A DNA stretch of 64,000 nt from Thiohalocapsa sp. PB-PSB1 (GCA_016745215.1 CP050890.1:2666001-2730000); one strand, 5' to 3'. Counted from the first letter of the stretch, positions 36,010-46,206 are shown. Numbers and translations are program-made. The notes: generated by a model not told the origin, from the letters alone.

Positions 36010-36966
36010 TCAGCTGTGCTCGGTGGCGACCTGTTGTAATTCCTTGGGTAATGCGAAGATAACGTTTTCTTCCACCCCGGTTTGTTCCTGCACGCGATCG
36101 GCACCCCATTCTTTGAGCCGTGCGACGATCTGCTGCACCAGCAGTTCCGGTGCCGAGGCGCCGGCGGTCAAGCCGACCCGTTTGCCGTCGCCGATCCATT
36201 CGCGGCGGATATCCTCTGCGCCATCGATCAGGTAGGCCGGTGTGCCCTGCTTTTCTGCCAGTTCGCGCAGGCGGTTGGAGTTGGAGCTGTTGGCGGAGCC
36301 GACCACCAACACCAGATCGCTTGCGGCGGCCAGCACGCGCACGGCATCCTGGCGGTTTTGGGTGGCATAGCAGATATCGCTTTTCTTCGGCCCCTGCAGG
36401 TTTGGGAACCGAGCTTGAAGAGCGGCAATGATCTGACTGGTGTCGTCCACCGACAGGGTGGTTTGTGTGACATAGGCGACGCGCTCCGGGTCGCGGATGT
36501 CCAGACTCGATACATCGGCTTCGGTTTCGACCAGATGCATGCGTCCGCCGTCGGCAAGGCATTGACCCATGCTGCCTTCCACCTCGGGATGCCCGCGATG
36601 GCCGATCAGCACCACATCGAAACCAGCCTTGCAGTGCCGCGCTACTTCCAGATGCACCTTGGTGACTAACGGGCAGGTAGCGTCGAAGACGCGCAGGTTG
36701 CGTGCTGCTGCCTGCTCGCGCACTTGTTGGGATACGCCATGGGCGCTGAAGATGCAGGTGGCACCGCTAGGGATGGCATGAATGTCGTCGATGAAGATGA
36801 CGCCGCGCGCCTCGAGATCATCTACCACATAGCGGTTATGGACTACCTCGTGGCGAACGTAAATGGGGGCGCCGAATAATTCGAGCACGCGTTCGACGAT
36901 GTCGATCGCGCGGTCGACACCGGCGCAAAAGCCGCGGGGATTGGCGAGCAGGATATCCTGGTGCAT
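36010..36966 (-). CDS. ispH: 4-hydroxy-3-methylbut-2-enyl diphosphate reductase
   Basis: IspH (LytB) is the [4Fe-4S] enzyme for the last step of the MEP pathway. The 318 residues carry the three cluster cysteines in NPRGFCAGVDRAI, DATCPLVTKVH and SDICYATQNRQDA, plus HEVVHNRYVVDDL, FSAHGVS, GHRGHPEVEG, TQTTLSVDD and VVGSANSSNS. It lies upstream of thiO on the same strand with a 120-base gap. Confidence 0.97.
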   Translation of the reverse strand: MHQDILLANPRGFCAGVDRAIDIVERVLELFGAPIYVRHEVVHNRYVVDDLEARGVIFIDDIHAIPSGATCIFSAHGVSQQVREQAAARNLRVFDATCPLVTKVHLEVARHCKAGFDVVLIGHRGHPEVEGSMGQCLADGGRMHLVETEADVSSLDIRDPERVAYVTQTTLSVDDTSQIIAALQARFPNLQGPKKSDICYATQNRQDAVRVLAAASDLVLVVGSANSSNSNRLRELAEKQGTPAYLIDGAEDIRREWIGDGKRVGLTAGASAPELLVQQIVARLKEWGADRVQEQTGVEENVIFALPKELQQVATEHS

Positions 36967-37190
36967 GTCAGTTGCGATTTCGGGAGTTGAGGTACGAGAT
37001 ACTTACCGATTCTACCAGCCGCGTCGCTCTCTGTGACGAGCGGATTGCATCATGAATCGCGGATGGCTGACTTGTTCGTAGCCAAGCGTGCGGCTATGCT
37101 GTTGGAAGATAGGGGCGCAACCCGCCCGGCGCGCTTGATCGGGATCGGGATCGGGATCGAAAAGACATGTCAGCAGGGCATGATGACCTT

Positions 37191-37246
37191 AGAGACTGTC
37201 TAGAAAGGGCGGTCTCTAAGAGACTGTCTAAAAAGGGCAGTCTCTT
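37191..37246. repeat. Tandem hairpin pair in the ispH-glcD intergenic region
   Basis: Two units of about 28 bases, each a hairpin with AGAGACTG and CAGTCTCT-like arms around TCTAAAAAGGG. It follows a block (37118-37175) with three GGGATC units ending in GGGATCGAAAAGACA that also occurs at 9283-9345. The 640-base gap 36967-37607 holds no gene I can support; a 60-codon frame at 37318 has a hydrophobic start but no ribosome-binding site. Confidence 0.65.
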
Positions 37247-37607
37247 ACAGGTTCGCGCGTCCCGGAGCACGCAATCATAGGCTCGATCGCAGTGGCCTTG
37301 CCCGGCTGGATTCGGCATTGGCCTGGCTTGCGCTAGGGTTTTTCATCGTTGTCGGGTTGGCTTTTCTGTTTGCTGCGTCAGTCCCGAAACCAAGCCAATT
37401 GCCGCGGCAGGATGTTCATCAGCAGCAACCGATAGCTGTCCATGTGCGACCATGCGGCGCGGCACGCGGAACCTATGCCCCCCCAAGAAATGCCCCCTGA
37501 GAAATGCCCCATGATGCATGCCCTTGTGATAGAAGCTCTATGATGCATATAAGTAAAGACTCATATTCATCAGGATTTGCCCGAAGACCAAGAGACTAGA
37601 GTTCATT

Positions 37608-39092
37608 ATGCCTAGAATCCCGGATGAGCGTCCGCTGAACCCAAATCCCCAAATTATCGACCAGCTCAGGCGTTTGCTGCCCGCAGCAAGCCTGCTGTCA
37701 ACACCGGCCGAATTGGCACCCTACGAATGCGACGGGCTCACGGCGTTCCGCCAGAGGCCCATGGTGGTTGTGCTTCCGGAGACTCTGGAGCAGGTACAGG
37801 CGATACTGCGCGCTTGTTATCAGGCGCGGGTGCCGGTGGTGGCGCGTGGTGCCGGTACCGGACTGTCCGGCGGTGCTCTGCCGCTGGCCGACGGTGTCTT
37901 GCTGTCGCTGGCGAAGTTCAATCGTATTTTGGAGATTGACGGCGAGAACCGGATGGCTCGTGTGCAGCCTGGTGTGCGCAATCTGGCCATCACCGAGGCC
38001 GCATCGGCACTAGGTCTTTATTACGCACCGGACCCGTCGTCGCAGATCGCCTGTTCCATTGGCGGCAATGTGGCGGAGAATTCCGGCGGCGTGCATTGTC
38101 TAAAATACGGCTTGACCGTACACAACATTCTCAAGCTCAAGCTGATCGGTATCGATGGCGAGCCGTTCGAGGTGGGCGCGGACGCGCTTGACTCGCCAGG
38201 GCTTGATCTGCTCGCCCTGATGACGGGTTCCGAGGGCATGCTCGCGATCATTGTCGAGATCACCGTGAAGCTGCTGCCGAAACCCGAACGCGCGCAAGCC
38301 TTGCTCGCTGCCTTCGACAGCGTCGAGCAGGCCGGTGCGGCGGTGGCGCAGATCATTGCGTCCGGTATCACGCCAGCCGGGTTGGAGATGATGGATGGTC
38401 CGGCGATCCGGGCCGCGGAGGATTTCGTACACGCCGGCTATCCCTTGGATGCCGCGGCGATCCTGATCTGCGAGCTGGATGGTTTTAATGCGGAGGTATC
38501 CTATGAGGTTCTGCGCGTGCGCGAGTTGTTGTTGGCCGCCGGCGCCACCGATGTGCGGACCGCTCGCGACGATGCCGAGAGACTGAATTTTTGGAAAGGC
38601 CGCAAGGCCGCATTCCCAGCGGTTGGGCGTTTGTCGCCGGATTACTACTGTATGGATGGCACCATTCCCCGGCGCGAGTTATCCACGGTCCTGAATCGCA
38701 TCGCCGAGTTATCCGAGCGCTATGCTTTGCGCGTAGCCAATGTATTCCATGCCGGCGACGGCAATCTGCATCCGCTGATCCTGTACGACGCGAATATTCC
38801 GGGTGAACTCGATAAGGCCGAGGACTTGGGCGGCGAAATTCTGGAACTCTGTGTTCAGGTTGGAGGCACGGTCACCGGCGAGCATGGTGTTGGCGTCGAA
38901 AAACTGAACCAAATGTGCGTGCAATTCAACAGCGACGAGTTGAATCAGATGCACGCGGTCAAAGCCGCCTTTGACCCGCACGCCTTGCTGAATCCGGGTA
39001 AGGCCGTACCGACATTGCACAGGTGTGCGGAATTCGGCGCCATGCATGTGCATCACGGCGAACTCAAGTTTCCGGAAATACCAAGGTTTTGA
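37608..39092 (+). CDS. glcD: Glycolate oxidase subunit GlcD
   Basis: FAD-binding catalytic subunit that oxidises glycolate to glyoxylate. The 494 residues include the PCMH-type FAD motif VVARGAGTGLSGGALPLADGV, SQIACSIGGNVAENSGGVHCLKYG, TGSEGMLAI, and the C-terminal domain with VFHAGDGNLHPLILYD and GGTVTGEHGVGVEK. First gene of glcDEF; the next ATG is three bases after its stop. No adjacent regulator (glcC) is seen. Confidence 0.95.
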   Translation: MPRIPDERPLNPNPQIIDQLRRLLPAASLLSTPAELAPYECDGLTAFRQRPMVVVLPETLEQVQAILRACYQARVPVVARGAGTGLSGGALPLADGVLLSLAKFNRILEIDGENRMARVQPGVRNLAITEAASALGLYYAPDPSSQIACSIGGNVAENSGGVHCLKYGLTVHNILKLKLIGIDGEPFEVGADALDSPGLDLLALMTGSEGMLAIIVEITVKLLPKPERAQALLAAFDSVEQAGAAVAQIIASGITPAGLEMMDGPAIRAAEDFVHAGYPLDAAAILICELDGFNAEVSYEVLRVRELLLAAGATDVRTARDDAERLNFWKGRKAAFPAVGRLSPDYYCMDGTIPRRELSTVLNRIAELSERYALRVANVFHAGDGNLHPLILYDANIPGELDKAEDLGGEILELCVQVGGTVTGEHGVGVEKLNQMCVQFNSDELNQMHAVKAAFDPHALLNPGKAVPTLHRCAEFGAMHVHHGELKFPEIPRF

Positions 39093-39094
39093 TC

Positions 39095-40195
39095 ATGCCT
39101 GAAATCCAAGACCAAAACCTGGAGCAGCCCTTGATCGAGCAAGTGCTTGCTGCGGTCGCGCAGCAGACGCCGGTGTCGATCCAGGGCGGTGGCAGCAAGA
39201 ATTTTTATGGCAATCCTCAGCGCGCAGAGGCGGTACTCGATTGTTCTGGTCACCAGGGTTTGGTGGCCTATGAGCCGACCGAACTCGCCATCACAGTGCG
39301 TGCCGGCACGCCGTTGGCAGCGGTGGAGGCTTTGCTGCAGGCCAACGGACAGCAGTTTCCGTTCGAACCGCCGAACTTCGGCCCGAACGCGACCGTTGGC
39401 GGTATGGTCGCGGCTGGATTGTCCGGACCGCGTCGGCCCTACGCTGCCAGCGTGCGCGATGCGGTGCTCGGCGTGCGTTTGGTGAACGGTCAAGGCAAGG
39501 CGCTGGATTTTGGCGGGCGGGTGATGAAAAATGTTGCCGGCTATGACCTATCTCGGTTAATGGCGGGTTCGCTGGGTGTGCTCGGATTGCTGCTGGAAGT
39601 CTCGTTGAAAGTCGCGCCAATACCAGTCGGTCAGATGACCTTGGTGCGCGAGCAAAGTATCGATGATGCCTTGCTCCTAATGCGCCGCTGGGCGCGGCGC
39701 TCATTGCCCATCACCGCCACCGCTTGGGTTAATGGTCGATCCTATGTGCGCATCTGTGGCAGCGAAGAGGGGCTTGCCGAGACGCATCGCGTGGTCGAGG
39801 GCTTGCCCCTGCCCGATGCGGATACCTTTTGGCACGATCTGCGCGAACATCAACACCCGTTTTTTACAGGCGACGCTCCGCTGTGGCGTTTGTCCGTGCG
39901 GCCAGCAACCCCGGCTGCGACCTTCGCCGGCAAACAATCTGCTGACGAGAGACTGGTGGAGTGGGGTGGAGCATTGCATTGGCTGCGTGGCGAACCGGAT
40001 GTGCAATGGCTTCGCACTCAGGCCATGGCAGCCGGCGGTCATGCGACCTTGTTTCGCGCTGGCGCAGCAAGTCCGCCAGCAGATGGCGTCTTCACGCCGC
40101 TGGAGCCGTTGCCGATGCGTCTACACCGCAATCTGAAGCAGTCCTTCGATCCTGCCGGGCTATTCAATCCCGGTCGCCTTTACCCTGAGCTGTGA
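39095..40195 (+). CDS. glcE: Glycolate oxidase subunit GlcE (FAD-binding)
   Basis: 366 residues from ATG at 39095. It has a PCMH-type FAD motif (VSIQGGGSKNFYG, ELAITVRAGTPL, FGPNATVGGMVAAGLSGPRRP, GRVMKNVAGYDLSRLMAGSLG) and a reduced substrate domain, ending FDPAGLFNPGRLYPEL. It forms the membrane-linked glycolate oxidase with GlcD and GlcF. Confidence 0.94.
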   Translation: MPEIQDQNLEQPLIEQVLAAVAQQTPVSIQGGGSKNFYGNPQRAEAVLDCSGHQGLVAYEPTELAITVRAGTPLAAVEALLQANGQQFPFEPPNFGPNATVGGMVAAGLSGPRRPYAASVRDAVLGVRLVNGQGKALDFGGRVMKNVAGYDLSRLMAGSLGVLGLLLEVSLKVAPIPVGQMTLVREQSIDDALLLMRRWARRSLPITATAWVNGRSYVRICGSEEGLAETHRVVEGLPLPDADTFWHDLREHQHPFFTGDAPLWRLSVRPATPAATFAGKQSADERLVEWGGALHWLRGEPDVQWLRTQAMAAGGHATLFRAGAASPPADGVFTPLEPLPMRLHRNLKQSFDPAGLFNPGRLYPEL

Positions 40196-40208
40196 GCAAT
40201 CTGGCCCC

Positions 40209-41453
40209 ATGCAGACCGAACTTCTTCAATCCGTGCTCGATACCTCCGAGGGCCGTGAGGCTGACCGTATCCTGCGTGCCTGCGTACACTGCGGATTCTG
40301 CACCGCCACCTGTCCAACCTATCAAGAACTGGGCGATGAACTGGATGGTCCCCGCGGGCGCATTTATCAGATCAAAAACCTGTTGGAGGGGGAGGCGCCG
40401 ACGCGCCAAGCCCAAAGCCATCTAGATCGCTGTCTGACCTGCCTGAATTGCGAGACCACCTGTCCTTCCGGGGTTGAGTATCACAAGCTCGTGGATATCG
40501 GTCGTCAGCGGATCGAGGGCCAGGTAGCAAGGCCCTTAGGTGAGCGTCTGATGCGCTGGGGTCTGCGGCAGGTGGTGCCTTACCCGGCCCGCTTCCGGCC
40601 GCTATTGCGGCTTGGCCAGATGGTGCGACCGCTACTGCCGGCAGCGCTTAAAGACAAATTGCCAGCAGCGGCGCAACGGCAAAGCCCGAAGTTCGAAGCC
40701 AACTCCGGACAGCACGAACGCCGGGTAATTTTGCTGAATAACTGTGCCGAGCCCTTGTTGACGCCCGCCTTGGTAACGGCGACGCTGCGTGTTCTGGATG
40801 CGCTTGGTATCGAGGCGCTGCACCCCGGCGGCGGCTGCTGCGGTGCCGTCAGTCAGCATCTGTCGGCTGCGGAGCAGGCACGCGGGTTCATGCGGCGTAA
40901 TATTGATGCCTGGTGGCCCGCTGTCGAGGCTGGGGCGGAGGCGATCCTGGTCACGGCCAGCGGTTGTGGCACGATGGTCAAGGACTATGCCTGGCATCTG
41001 CGCGACGACCCGGCCTATGCGCAACGCGCCGAACGCATTTCGGCATTGGCAAAGGATGCGAGCGAATTGCTCGGAGCCGATGATCTGGCGCGCTTACCAA
41101 ACCCCATCTCTCGCGGCGTACCGGCGCGTATCGCTTTCCACCCACCTTGCACATTGCAGCATGGTCAGGGACTGCCTGGGCGGGTCGAGGAATTGCTGCG
41201 CGGTGTCGGCTTTGAATTGCTGCCGGTGCGCGATGTCCATAGCTGCTGCGGCTCTGCGGGTACTTATTCGATTTTGCAGTCGGAGTTGTCCGGGCGTTTG
41301 CGGGCAAGCCGTCTGGAGGCATTGCAGCAGGCTGATCCGGCGTTGATTGCTACCGCCAATGTAGGTTGTCAGACCCACCTGCAGGCTGCTTCCCGTGTGC
41401 CGGTGGTCCATTGGATCGAGTTATTCGACCCTGCACGCAACGCCTTTGTCTGA
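40209..41453 (+). CDS. glcF: Glycolate oxidase iron-sulfur subunit GlcF
   Basis: 414 residues with two 4Fe-4S motifs (CVHCGFCTATCP and CLTCLNCETTCPSG) and two CCG motifs (PGGGCCGAV, HSCCGSAGTY) that bind further cofactors and pass electrons to the quinone pool. It begins 13 bases after glcE. Confidence 0.95.
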   Translation: MQTELLQSVLDTSEGREADRILRACVHCGFCTATCPTYQELGDELDGPRGRIYQIKNLLEGEAPTRQAQSHLDRCLTCLNCETTCPSGVEYHKLVDIGRQRIEGQVARPLGERLMRWGLRQVVPYPARFRPLLRLGQMVRPLLPAALKDKLPAAAQRQSPKFEANSGQHERRVILLNNCAEPLLTPALVTATLRVLDALGIEALHPGGGCCGAVSQHLSAAEQARGFMRRNIDAWWPAVEAGAEAILVTASGCGTMVKDYAWHLRDDPAYAQRAERISALAKDASELLGADDLARLPNPISRGVPARIAFHPPCTLQHGQGLPGRVEELLRGVGFELLPVRDVHSCCGSAGTYSILQSELSGRLRASRLEALQQADPALIATANVGCQTHLQAASRVPVVHWIELFDPARNAFV

Positions 41454-41522
41454 ACAACAAGCAAATTCACTCCGCGCGGCTTATCATGGGCAGCTGGTTT
41501 GTTTGCTGGAGAATTCCGAACG

Positions 41523-42011
41523 ATGCCAAAGACCCGCTGCCTGACCGCGTCTATGCTCGAAGTCGGCATGCATTTTGACGCGCGCCTCAGCTTCAGCCGT
41601 GAACAGGTTGATCAATATTGCCTGCTGGTGGGCGATCACAACGCAATCCACCGCGATCTCGATGCTGCGCGGATGCGATTTCCCGACAGCGCAGACATCA
41701 TTGTTCCGGGCGGCTTGATTCAGACCACGATCTCGGCCCTATTCGGCACCAGCTTTCCTGGCGATGGCTGTCTTGGGTTGACCTTCTGTCCCGAGCGCTT
41801 TCGTCGTCCGGTCTACCCTGGACAGGAGATCGACGTCACATTGACCATCGCCCGTGTCCTGCGCGGCGGAATGATCGATATGGACATTGTGCTGACAGAT
41901 ATCGATGGCCAACTTCTGGCGAACGCCAAGTCCAGGGTGGTTGCCCCGGATGATGCCTATTATGCCTGGTGGCATGAAACCATCGATGGTGTCGATGAAG
42001 TTGGCTGTTGA
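41523..42011 (+). CDS. MaoC-like hot-dog dehydratase
   Basis: 162 residues with a MaoC/enoyl-CoA hydratase 2 pattern: FSREQVDQYCLLVGDHNAIHRD (the Asp and His of the hydratase motif), IIVPGGLIQTTISALFGT, and FRRPVYPGQEIDVTLTI. Substrate unknown; it follows the glc operon in the same direction after a 70-base gap but may be independent. Confidence 0.85.
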   Translation: MPKTRCLTASMLEVGMHFDARLSFSREQVDQYCLLVGDHNAIHRDLDAARMRFPDSADIIVPGGLIQTTISALFGTSFPGDGCLGLTFCPERFRRPVYPGQEIDVTLTIARVLRGGMIDMDIVLTDIDGQLLANAKSRVVAPDDAYYAWWHETIDGVDEVGC

Positions 42012-42074
42012 CAGCGACGATAACCAGGAAACCCCACCCCATGGCGAGGTTTCCGGCATATGGAGACTGAATCA

Positions 42075-42443
42075 ATGAACGCCGAATTGCAGCGTGACAA
42101 GCGCTTGAATGTTCGGGTCTGTTACCAAGACCCGGTGTTGATTCATTCGATCAGCCCACCCCCGGTGGCACGCTACCGTTATGCATTAGCCGATGATATC
42201 AGCGAGGGCGGCATGCGGATGACATCAACCGAGATGTTTCCGGTGGATTCGAGGCTGTTGCTCGAAATCGAGACCGACCAGGCACAACCACCGATTCGCG
42301 TCATCGGATGCGTGATGTGGGTTGCGCAGGCAGGCTATCAGGATCGATGGCTGAGTGGCGTGAAATTCATCGAGGCGAGTGATGCCGATCATGTGCGGTT
42401 GCAGGCATTGGTTTCGATTCGCAGTGCGATCCGGTCACAATGA
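42075..42443 (+). CDS. PilZ-domain protein
   Basis: 122 residues from ATG at 42075 (a start at 42060 is possible). It has the two c-di-GMP-binding motifs: RLNVR (RxxxR) near the N-terminus and DDISEGG (DxSxxG) after a 35-residue strand region. It is a single-domain receptor. A GGDEF-EAL protein at 50286 could set its ligand. Confidence 0.88.
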   Translation: MNAELQRDKRLNVRVCYQDPVLIHSISPPPVARYRYALADDISEGGMRMTSTEMFPVDSRLLLEIETDQAQPPIRVIGCVMWVAQAGYQDRWLSGVKFIEASDADHVRLQALVSIRSAIRSQ

Positions 42444-42455
42444 TCGGCCCGGGGT

Positions 42456-43679
42456 TCAAGCCCGCGTCCTGTGTTCCAGCGCCACCTGCATCACGTCAAT
42501 TCGCTGGTCGATAAAACCGGCTTCGCAATAGCTCAGGTAGTAGCGCCACATATGGATGAAGCGCTCATCGTAACCCAGCGCGCGGACCTCGTCGAGCCGT
42601 TGTTCGAAGCGCTCTCGCCACAGGGCTAGGGTGCGAGCGTAGTGTGCGGCATGGAAGTCGCGTTCGACAACCGCCAGACCGGCGTTTGCCGCAGCGGCAT
42701 CGAATCGTTCCACTGTCGGCAGCATGCCACCAGGGAAGATATAGTGCTGGATGAAATCGGGGCTGGACTTGTAGTCGTCGAACATCGAGGGGTCGATGGT
42801 GATAATCTGCAATGCGGCGCGCCCGCCCGGGCGCAGGCAGCGCTTCAGCGTTTCCATGTAGGCGGGCCAGTAGGCTTCGCCGACTGCCTCGAACATCTCG
42901 ATGGAGACGATATGATCGAAGCTCTGCTGCACATCGCGATAGTCTTGCAGCCGCAACTCGATACGCGATGCCAATGGCGTGTCAGTGACCGCGTCGCGCG
43001 CCCATTTTAGCTGTTCGTGCGACAGGGTAAGGCCGGTTACGTGCAGACCAGCCGCCGCGGCCTGACGGGCAAAGCTGCCCCAGCCGCAACCGATCTCCAA
43101 CAGGTGTTGCCCAGGTGTGGCGTCCAGCATCGACAGCAGGCGCTGATACTTGTTGTGCTGGCTTTGTTCCAGGCTGTCCTGTTCGCGCTCGAACAGGCCG
43201 GCGGAATAGGTCATGCTCGAATCCAGCCAGAGTCGATAGAAATCGTTGCCCAGATCGTAGTGATAGGCGATGTTGCGCCGGCTGCCGGTCTTGGAGTTCG
43301 AGCGGCGGCGATGTTGCAATGGCGATAACCATCGGTGCAACCGACTGCCTTCCCAGGCTTTGGCATAGGCCTGCTGGTTAACCGCAAGGGTATGCAACAG
43401 CGCGGTCAGGTCGGGGCTGTCCCAGTCGCCTGCCATATAGGCTTCACCCAGGCCGACGTGGCCGCGAGTAGCGATGCGGCGGGCGAATTCCAATGGTCGC
43501 AGCAGCCGCAGCTCGCCGCTGGGGCCGGTCTCGGTACCATGCAGTTCATGTACATGCTCGCCGAGGCGGATACGCAGATGCCCGCTGTGCAGCGGTTGAA
43601 ACAGCTTGGTCAGCGGTCGCAGGGTTGGCAGTCGAGCCAGCGGGAGTCTGGCCTCGGCGGTCTTTTCGGTTGCCATCAA
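42456..43679 (-). CDS. cfa: Cyclopropane-fatty-acyl-phospholipid synthase
   Basis: SAM-dependent enzyme that adds a methylene bridge to unsaturated membrane acyl chains. The 407 residues have an N-terminal lipid-binding domain (GEAYMAGDWDSPDL), AYHYDLGNDFYRLWLDSSMTYS, the SAM motif LLEIGCGWGSFARQAA and FDHIVSIEMFEAVGEAYWPAYM. It overlaps the upstream DUF1365 gene by four bases and is last in a three-gene operon. Confidence 0.95.
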   Translation of the reverse strand: MMATEKTAEARLPLARLPTLRPLTKLFQPLHSGHLRIRLGEHVHELHGTETGPSGELRLLRPLEFARRIATRGHVGLGEAYMAGDWDSPDLTALLHTLAVNQQAYAKAWEGSRLHRWLSPLQHRRRSNSKTGSRRNIAYHYDLGNDFYRLWLDSSMTYSAGLFEREQDSLEQSQHNKYQRLLSMLDATPGQHLLEIGCGWGSFARQAAAAGLHVTGLTLSHEQLKWARDAVTDTPLASRIELRLQDYRDVQQSFDHIVSIEMFEAVGEAYWPAYMETLKRCLRPGGRAALQIITIDPSMFDDYKSSPDFIQHYIFPGGMLPTVERFDAAAANAGLAVVERDFHAAHYARTLALWRERFEQRLDEVRALGYDERFIHMWRYYLSYCEAGFIDQRIDVMQVALEHRTRA

Positions 43680-44569
43680 GTAACCTCTTGTTCAGGTGGT
43701 TTTGGTTTCGGAAAATAGCGTGCGCCGCTGAGCCAAATCTTAAGTGCCTGCCAGTGGATGGCAGCCATTACCTTGAAGGTCATCATCGGGGTGCGGGCAA
43801 AGGCACGTAGTAATGCCCGGTCGCTGAGCGCCTGCCCTTGGCCGGTTTGGGTAGCGATCAGCTTCAGGCGTCCCTGCTCGTCAAACTGACGAATGATTAC
43901 GGCCAGGCGTTCATCCGGCCGCGACAGTCTGAATTGATAGCCGCCTTGCATGTCCATGAGTGGTGAGACATGAAAGCACTTGCTGGCCGCACTGCGCATG
44001 GGCCAGTCGATCGGGTTGCCGGCATCGGACATCAAATAGAAATGATGTTCGCCAAAGGTGTTGTTCACCTCGGCGATGACGGCCCGCAGCTTGCCGTCGC
44101 GGTGCTCGCAATACCACAAGCTAAGTGGGTTGAAGCCATAGCCAAGCATGCGCGGAAAGCACAGCAGGCGAATCCGACCGCCTTCGAGATCGATGCCGCG
44201 CTCGGCCAGTATGCGTTCTGCCCAGGGTCGTAATGGTGAGCCATCGCGTGCGCCATGGTCGCGCGGCTCGAATCGGAACAGGTTGAATTTGCCGACGGAC
44301 AGCAGCCGCGGTAATCGATCCAGGGCATCGATGTCCAGAAATAGCGAGAACACGCGGTATGCGAATCGATATTGTACCGGGAATAGCCGTTTGTGCATGA
44401 CTCTGGTGAAATAGATGTCATGTGGGCTGTCCGGCGATGCATTCTCGCGGGCGATTGCCAATGGCGTGGTAACCAGTGGCATGGTCAATGCTGTGCTCGG
44501 CCGTTGATCGGTGGGGGACGAAGCGGTTGTAGAGAAGTGCTTGGCAGCACGCGTCTGGTGCATTCTCAT
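43676..44569 (-). CDS. DUF1365 protein
   Basis: 297 residues. Typical blocks are YFTRVMHKRLFPVQYRFAYRVFSLFLDIDAL, FPRMLGYGFNPLSLWYCEH and EVNNTFGEHHFYL, and FHVSPLMDMQGGYQFRL. The family is regularly encoded between an amine-oxidase-like flavoprotein and a cfa-type methyltransferase and is implicated in modified (e.g. furan or cyclopropane) fatty acids; its chemistry is not settled. Overlaps both neighbours by four bases. Confidence 0.92.
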   Translation of the reverse strand: MRMHQTRAAKHFSTTASSPTDQRPSTALTMPLVTTPLAIARENASPDSPHDIYFTRVMHKRLFPVQYRFAYRVFSLFLDIDALDRLPRLLSVGKFNLFRFEPRDHGARDGSPLRPWAERILAERGIDLEGGRIRLLCFPRMLGYGFNPLSLWYCEHRDGKLRAVIAEVNNTFGEHHFYLMSDAGNPIDWPMRSAASKCFHVSPLMDMQGGYQFRLSRPDERLAVIIRQFDEQGRLKLIATQTGQGQALSDRALLRAFARTPMMTFKVMAAIHWQALKIWLSGARYFPKPKPPEQEVT

Positions 44570-45921
44570 GCCGCCGCATCCAGTGTCGAGTTGGTCGCGT
44601 TAACGGATTGGTCCGTGCTGTCATTCGTGCCGTCGTTGAGCCAACTGGTATCTGCTCCAAGCAGGGTCGCTGCATTAACCGCCGCGCTCAATGCATCCTC
44701 ATGAAAACCATAGCCGAAATAGCTGCCGCAGAACCAGGTATGTGTGCGGCCCTGCAGTAGCTGAAGTTCAGGTTGGGCGGCGATCGCCGCGGCGTCGAAG
44801 ACGGGATGCTCGTAAATCATGGAGGAAATAATGGATGCTGGATCGGGCTCCTGCAATGGGTTCAGCGAGACGAAATATTCGCTGCGGGTCTGTAATCCTT
44901 GCAGCCGATTCATCCAGTAGGTTACGGACACCTCGCGCTGGCCGTGTTGATCGTCACCGGCGATATAGTTCCAAGCTGCCCAGACTTTGCGGCGTAGCGG
45001 CATCAGCGCCCGATCGGTATGCAGCAGGGTACGATTTTGCTGATAGCGAAAGCGGCCGAGCAGTCTCCTTTCCTCGTCGCTGGGTTGATCGAGCAACGCC
45101 AATGCCTGGTCTGCATGACAGGCCAGAATCAGCTTGTCCACAATCAGCGTTTGTCCGGATTGCAGATGAATCTCCACTTGTTGGTTCTGGCGACAGACTC
45201 GTACGGCGGCATCCATCAGTACACGTTCGCGCCCGATATGACTCAGCATGCGTTCGACGTAGCTGCGGCTGCCGCCAACCAGGGTACGCCACAGTGGCCG
45301 TTCGACGATATTCAGCAGGCCGTGATTGTCGAAAAATCGGGCCAGGCTTTCGGCAGGGAATGCCATCATGGTCTGGGTCGGGCAGGACCAGATGGCGGCG
45401 GCCATCGGCAGCAGGTAATGCGTGCGGAAGGTGGCGCCAAAGTGTTCGCGGTCAAGGAACTCCTGGAGGCTCAGGCCGTCGAAACCAGAGCCGGCAAGTA
45501 AGCCCTTACAGCGGCGATTGAAGCGCAGCATATCTGCGAGCATTTTCAGGAATGACGGCCGCAGCAGATTGCCACGCTGGGCGAACAGGCAATCGAGGCT
45601 ATCACCTGAATATTCGATTCGACCTGGGCCGATCGAGGCGGAAAAAGACATGTCGCCATAGCGGGTGTCTACCCCGAGTCGCGCCAGCAAACGCGTCAAT
45701 AGAGGATAGTTCGGCTCGTTGTAAACGATAAAACCGGTATCCACGGCGACAGGATGGTCACCCTCCATGACCTCTATGGTATGAGTATGACCGCCGACAT
45801 AGTCATTGCGTTCAATCAGTGTCAAATCGTAGCGATCCGACAGTAACCAGGCGCTGGCAAGGCCGGCTATTCCGCTACCGATGACTGCTAGGCGTTCCGG
45901 CGTACCTGTTCTTTCCGACAT
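44566..45921 (-). CDS. FAD-dependent amine-oxidase-like protein (fatty-acid modification operon)
   Basis: 451 residues from ATG at 45921; an upstream extension to 46134 is unlikely. It has the N-terminal FAD motif LAVIGSGIAGLASAWLLS with ERNDYVGGHTHTIEV, VDTGFIVYNEPNYPLLTRLLARLGV, and the C-terminal HTWFCGSYFGYGFHEDAL that completes the FAD site. Family members accompany DUF1365 and cfa genes, and in some bacteria the group is part of an ECF-sigma response to singlet oxygen. It leads this operon. Confidence 0.92.
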   Translation of the reverse strand: MSERTGTPERLAVIGSGIAGLASAWLLSDRYDLTLIERNDYVGGHTHTIEVMEGDHPVAVDTGFIVYNEPNYPLLTRLLARLGVDTRYGDMSFSASIGPGRIEYSGDSLDCLFAQRGNLLRPSFLKMLADMLRFNRRCKGLLAGSGFDGLSLQEFLDREHFGATFRTHYLLPMAAAIWSCPTQTMMAFPAESLARFFDNHGLLNIVERPLWRTLVGGSRSYVERMLSHIGRERVLMDAAVRVCRQNQQVEIHLQSGQTLIVDKLILACHADQALALLDQPSDEERRLLGRFRYQQNRTLLHTDRALMPLRRKVWAAWNYIAGDDQHGQREVSVTYWMNRLQGLQTRSEYFVSLNPLQEPDPASIISSMIYEHPVFDAAAIAAQPELQLLQGRTHTWFCGSYFGYGFHEDALSAAVNAATLLGADTSWLNDGTNDSTDQSVNATNSTLDAAA

Positions 45922-46206
45922 AGGATGTTTCCAAAGGTTACGGTTCAATAAATTTCTATGATTAATCGACTGCCGCTGGCTTTTGTATCTTACCCTGACA
46001 TGCTCGCTCGCGAAGCGTTGGCCCAAGATGTCGATGTACTGCCTGACAATCGGGGACGAGCAAATTGTGCTATGCAGGCTGCCCGGTTGGCATGTTCGAC
46101 TCCTGACACGTACTCCTGAAGTATTTCTAGTCACGCTGTATCGGATCGCAATCTTACTGACTGTCGGCCATCATCTGTTCCAACCCGCACTGCAGGTAAG
46201 TCTTCA

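Noticed and set aside
37318..37500. Small frame with a hydrophobic N-terminus before glcD
   Set aside because: It starts with TTG, has no ribosome-binding site, and its C-terminal half looks like non-coding translation; it overlaps repeat-rich DNA.
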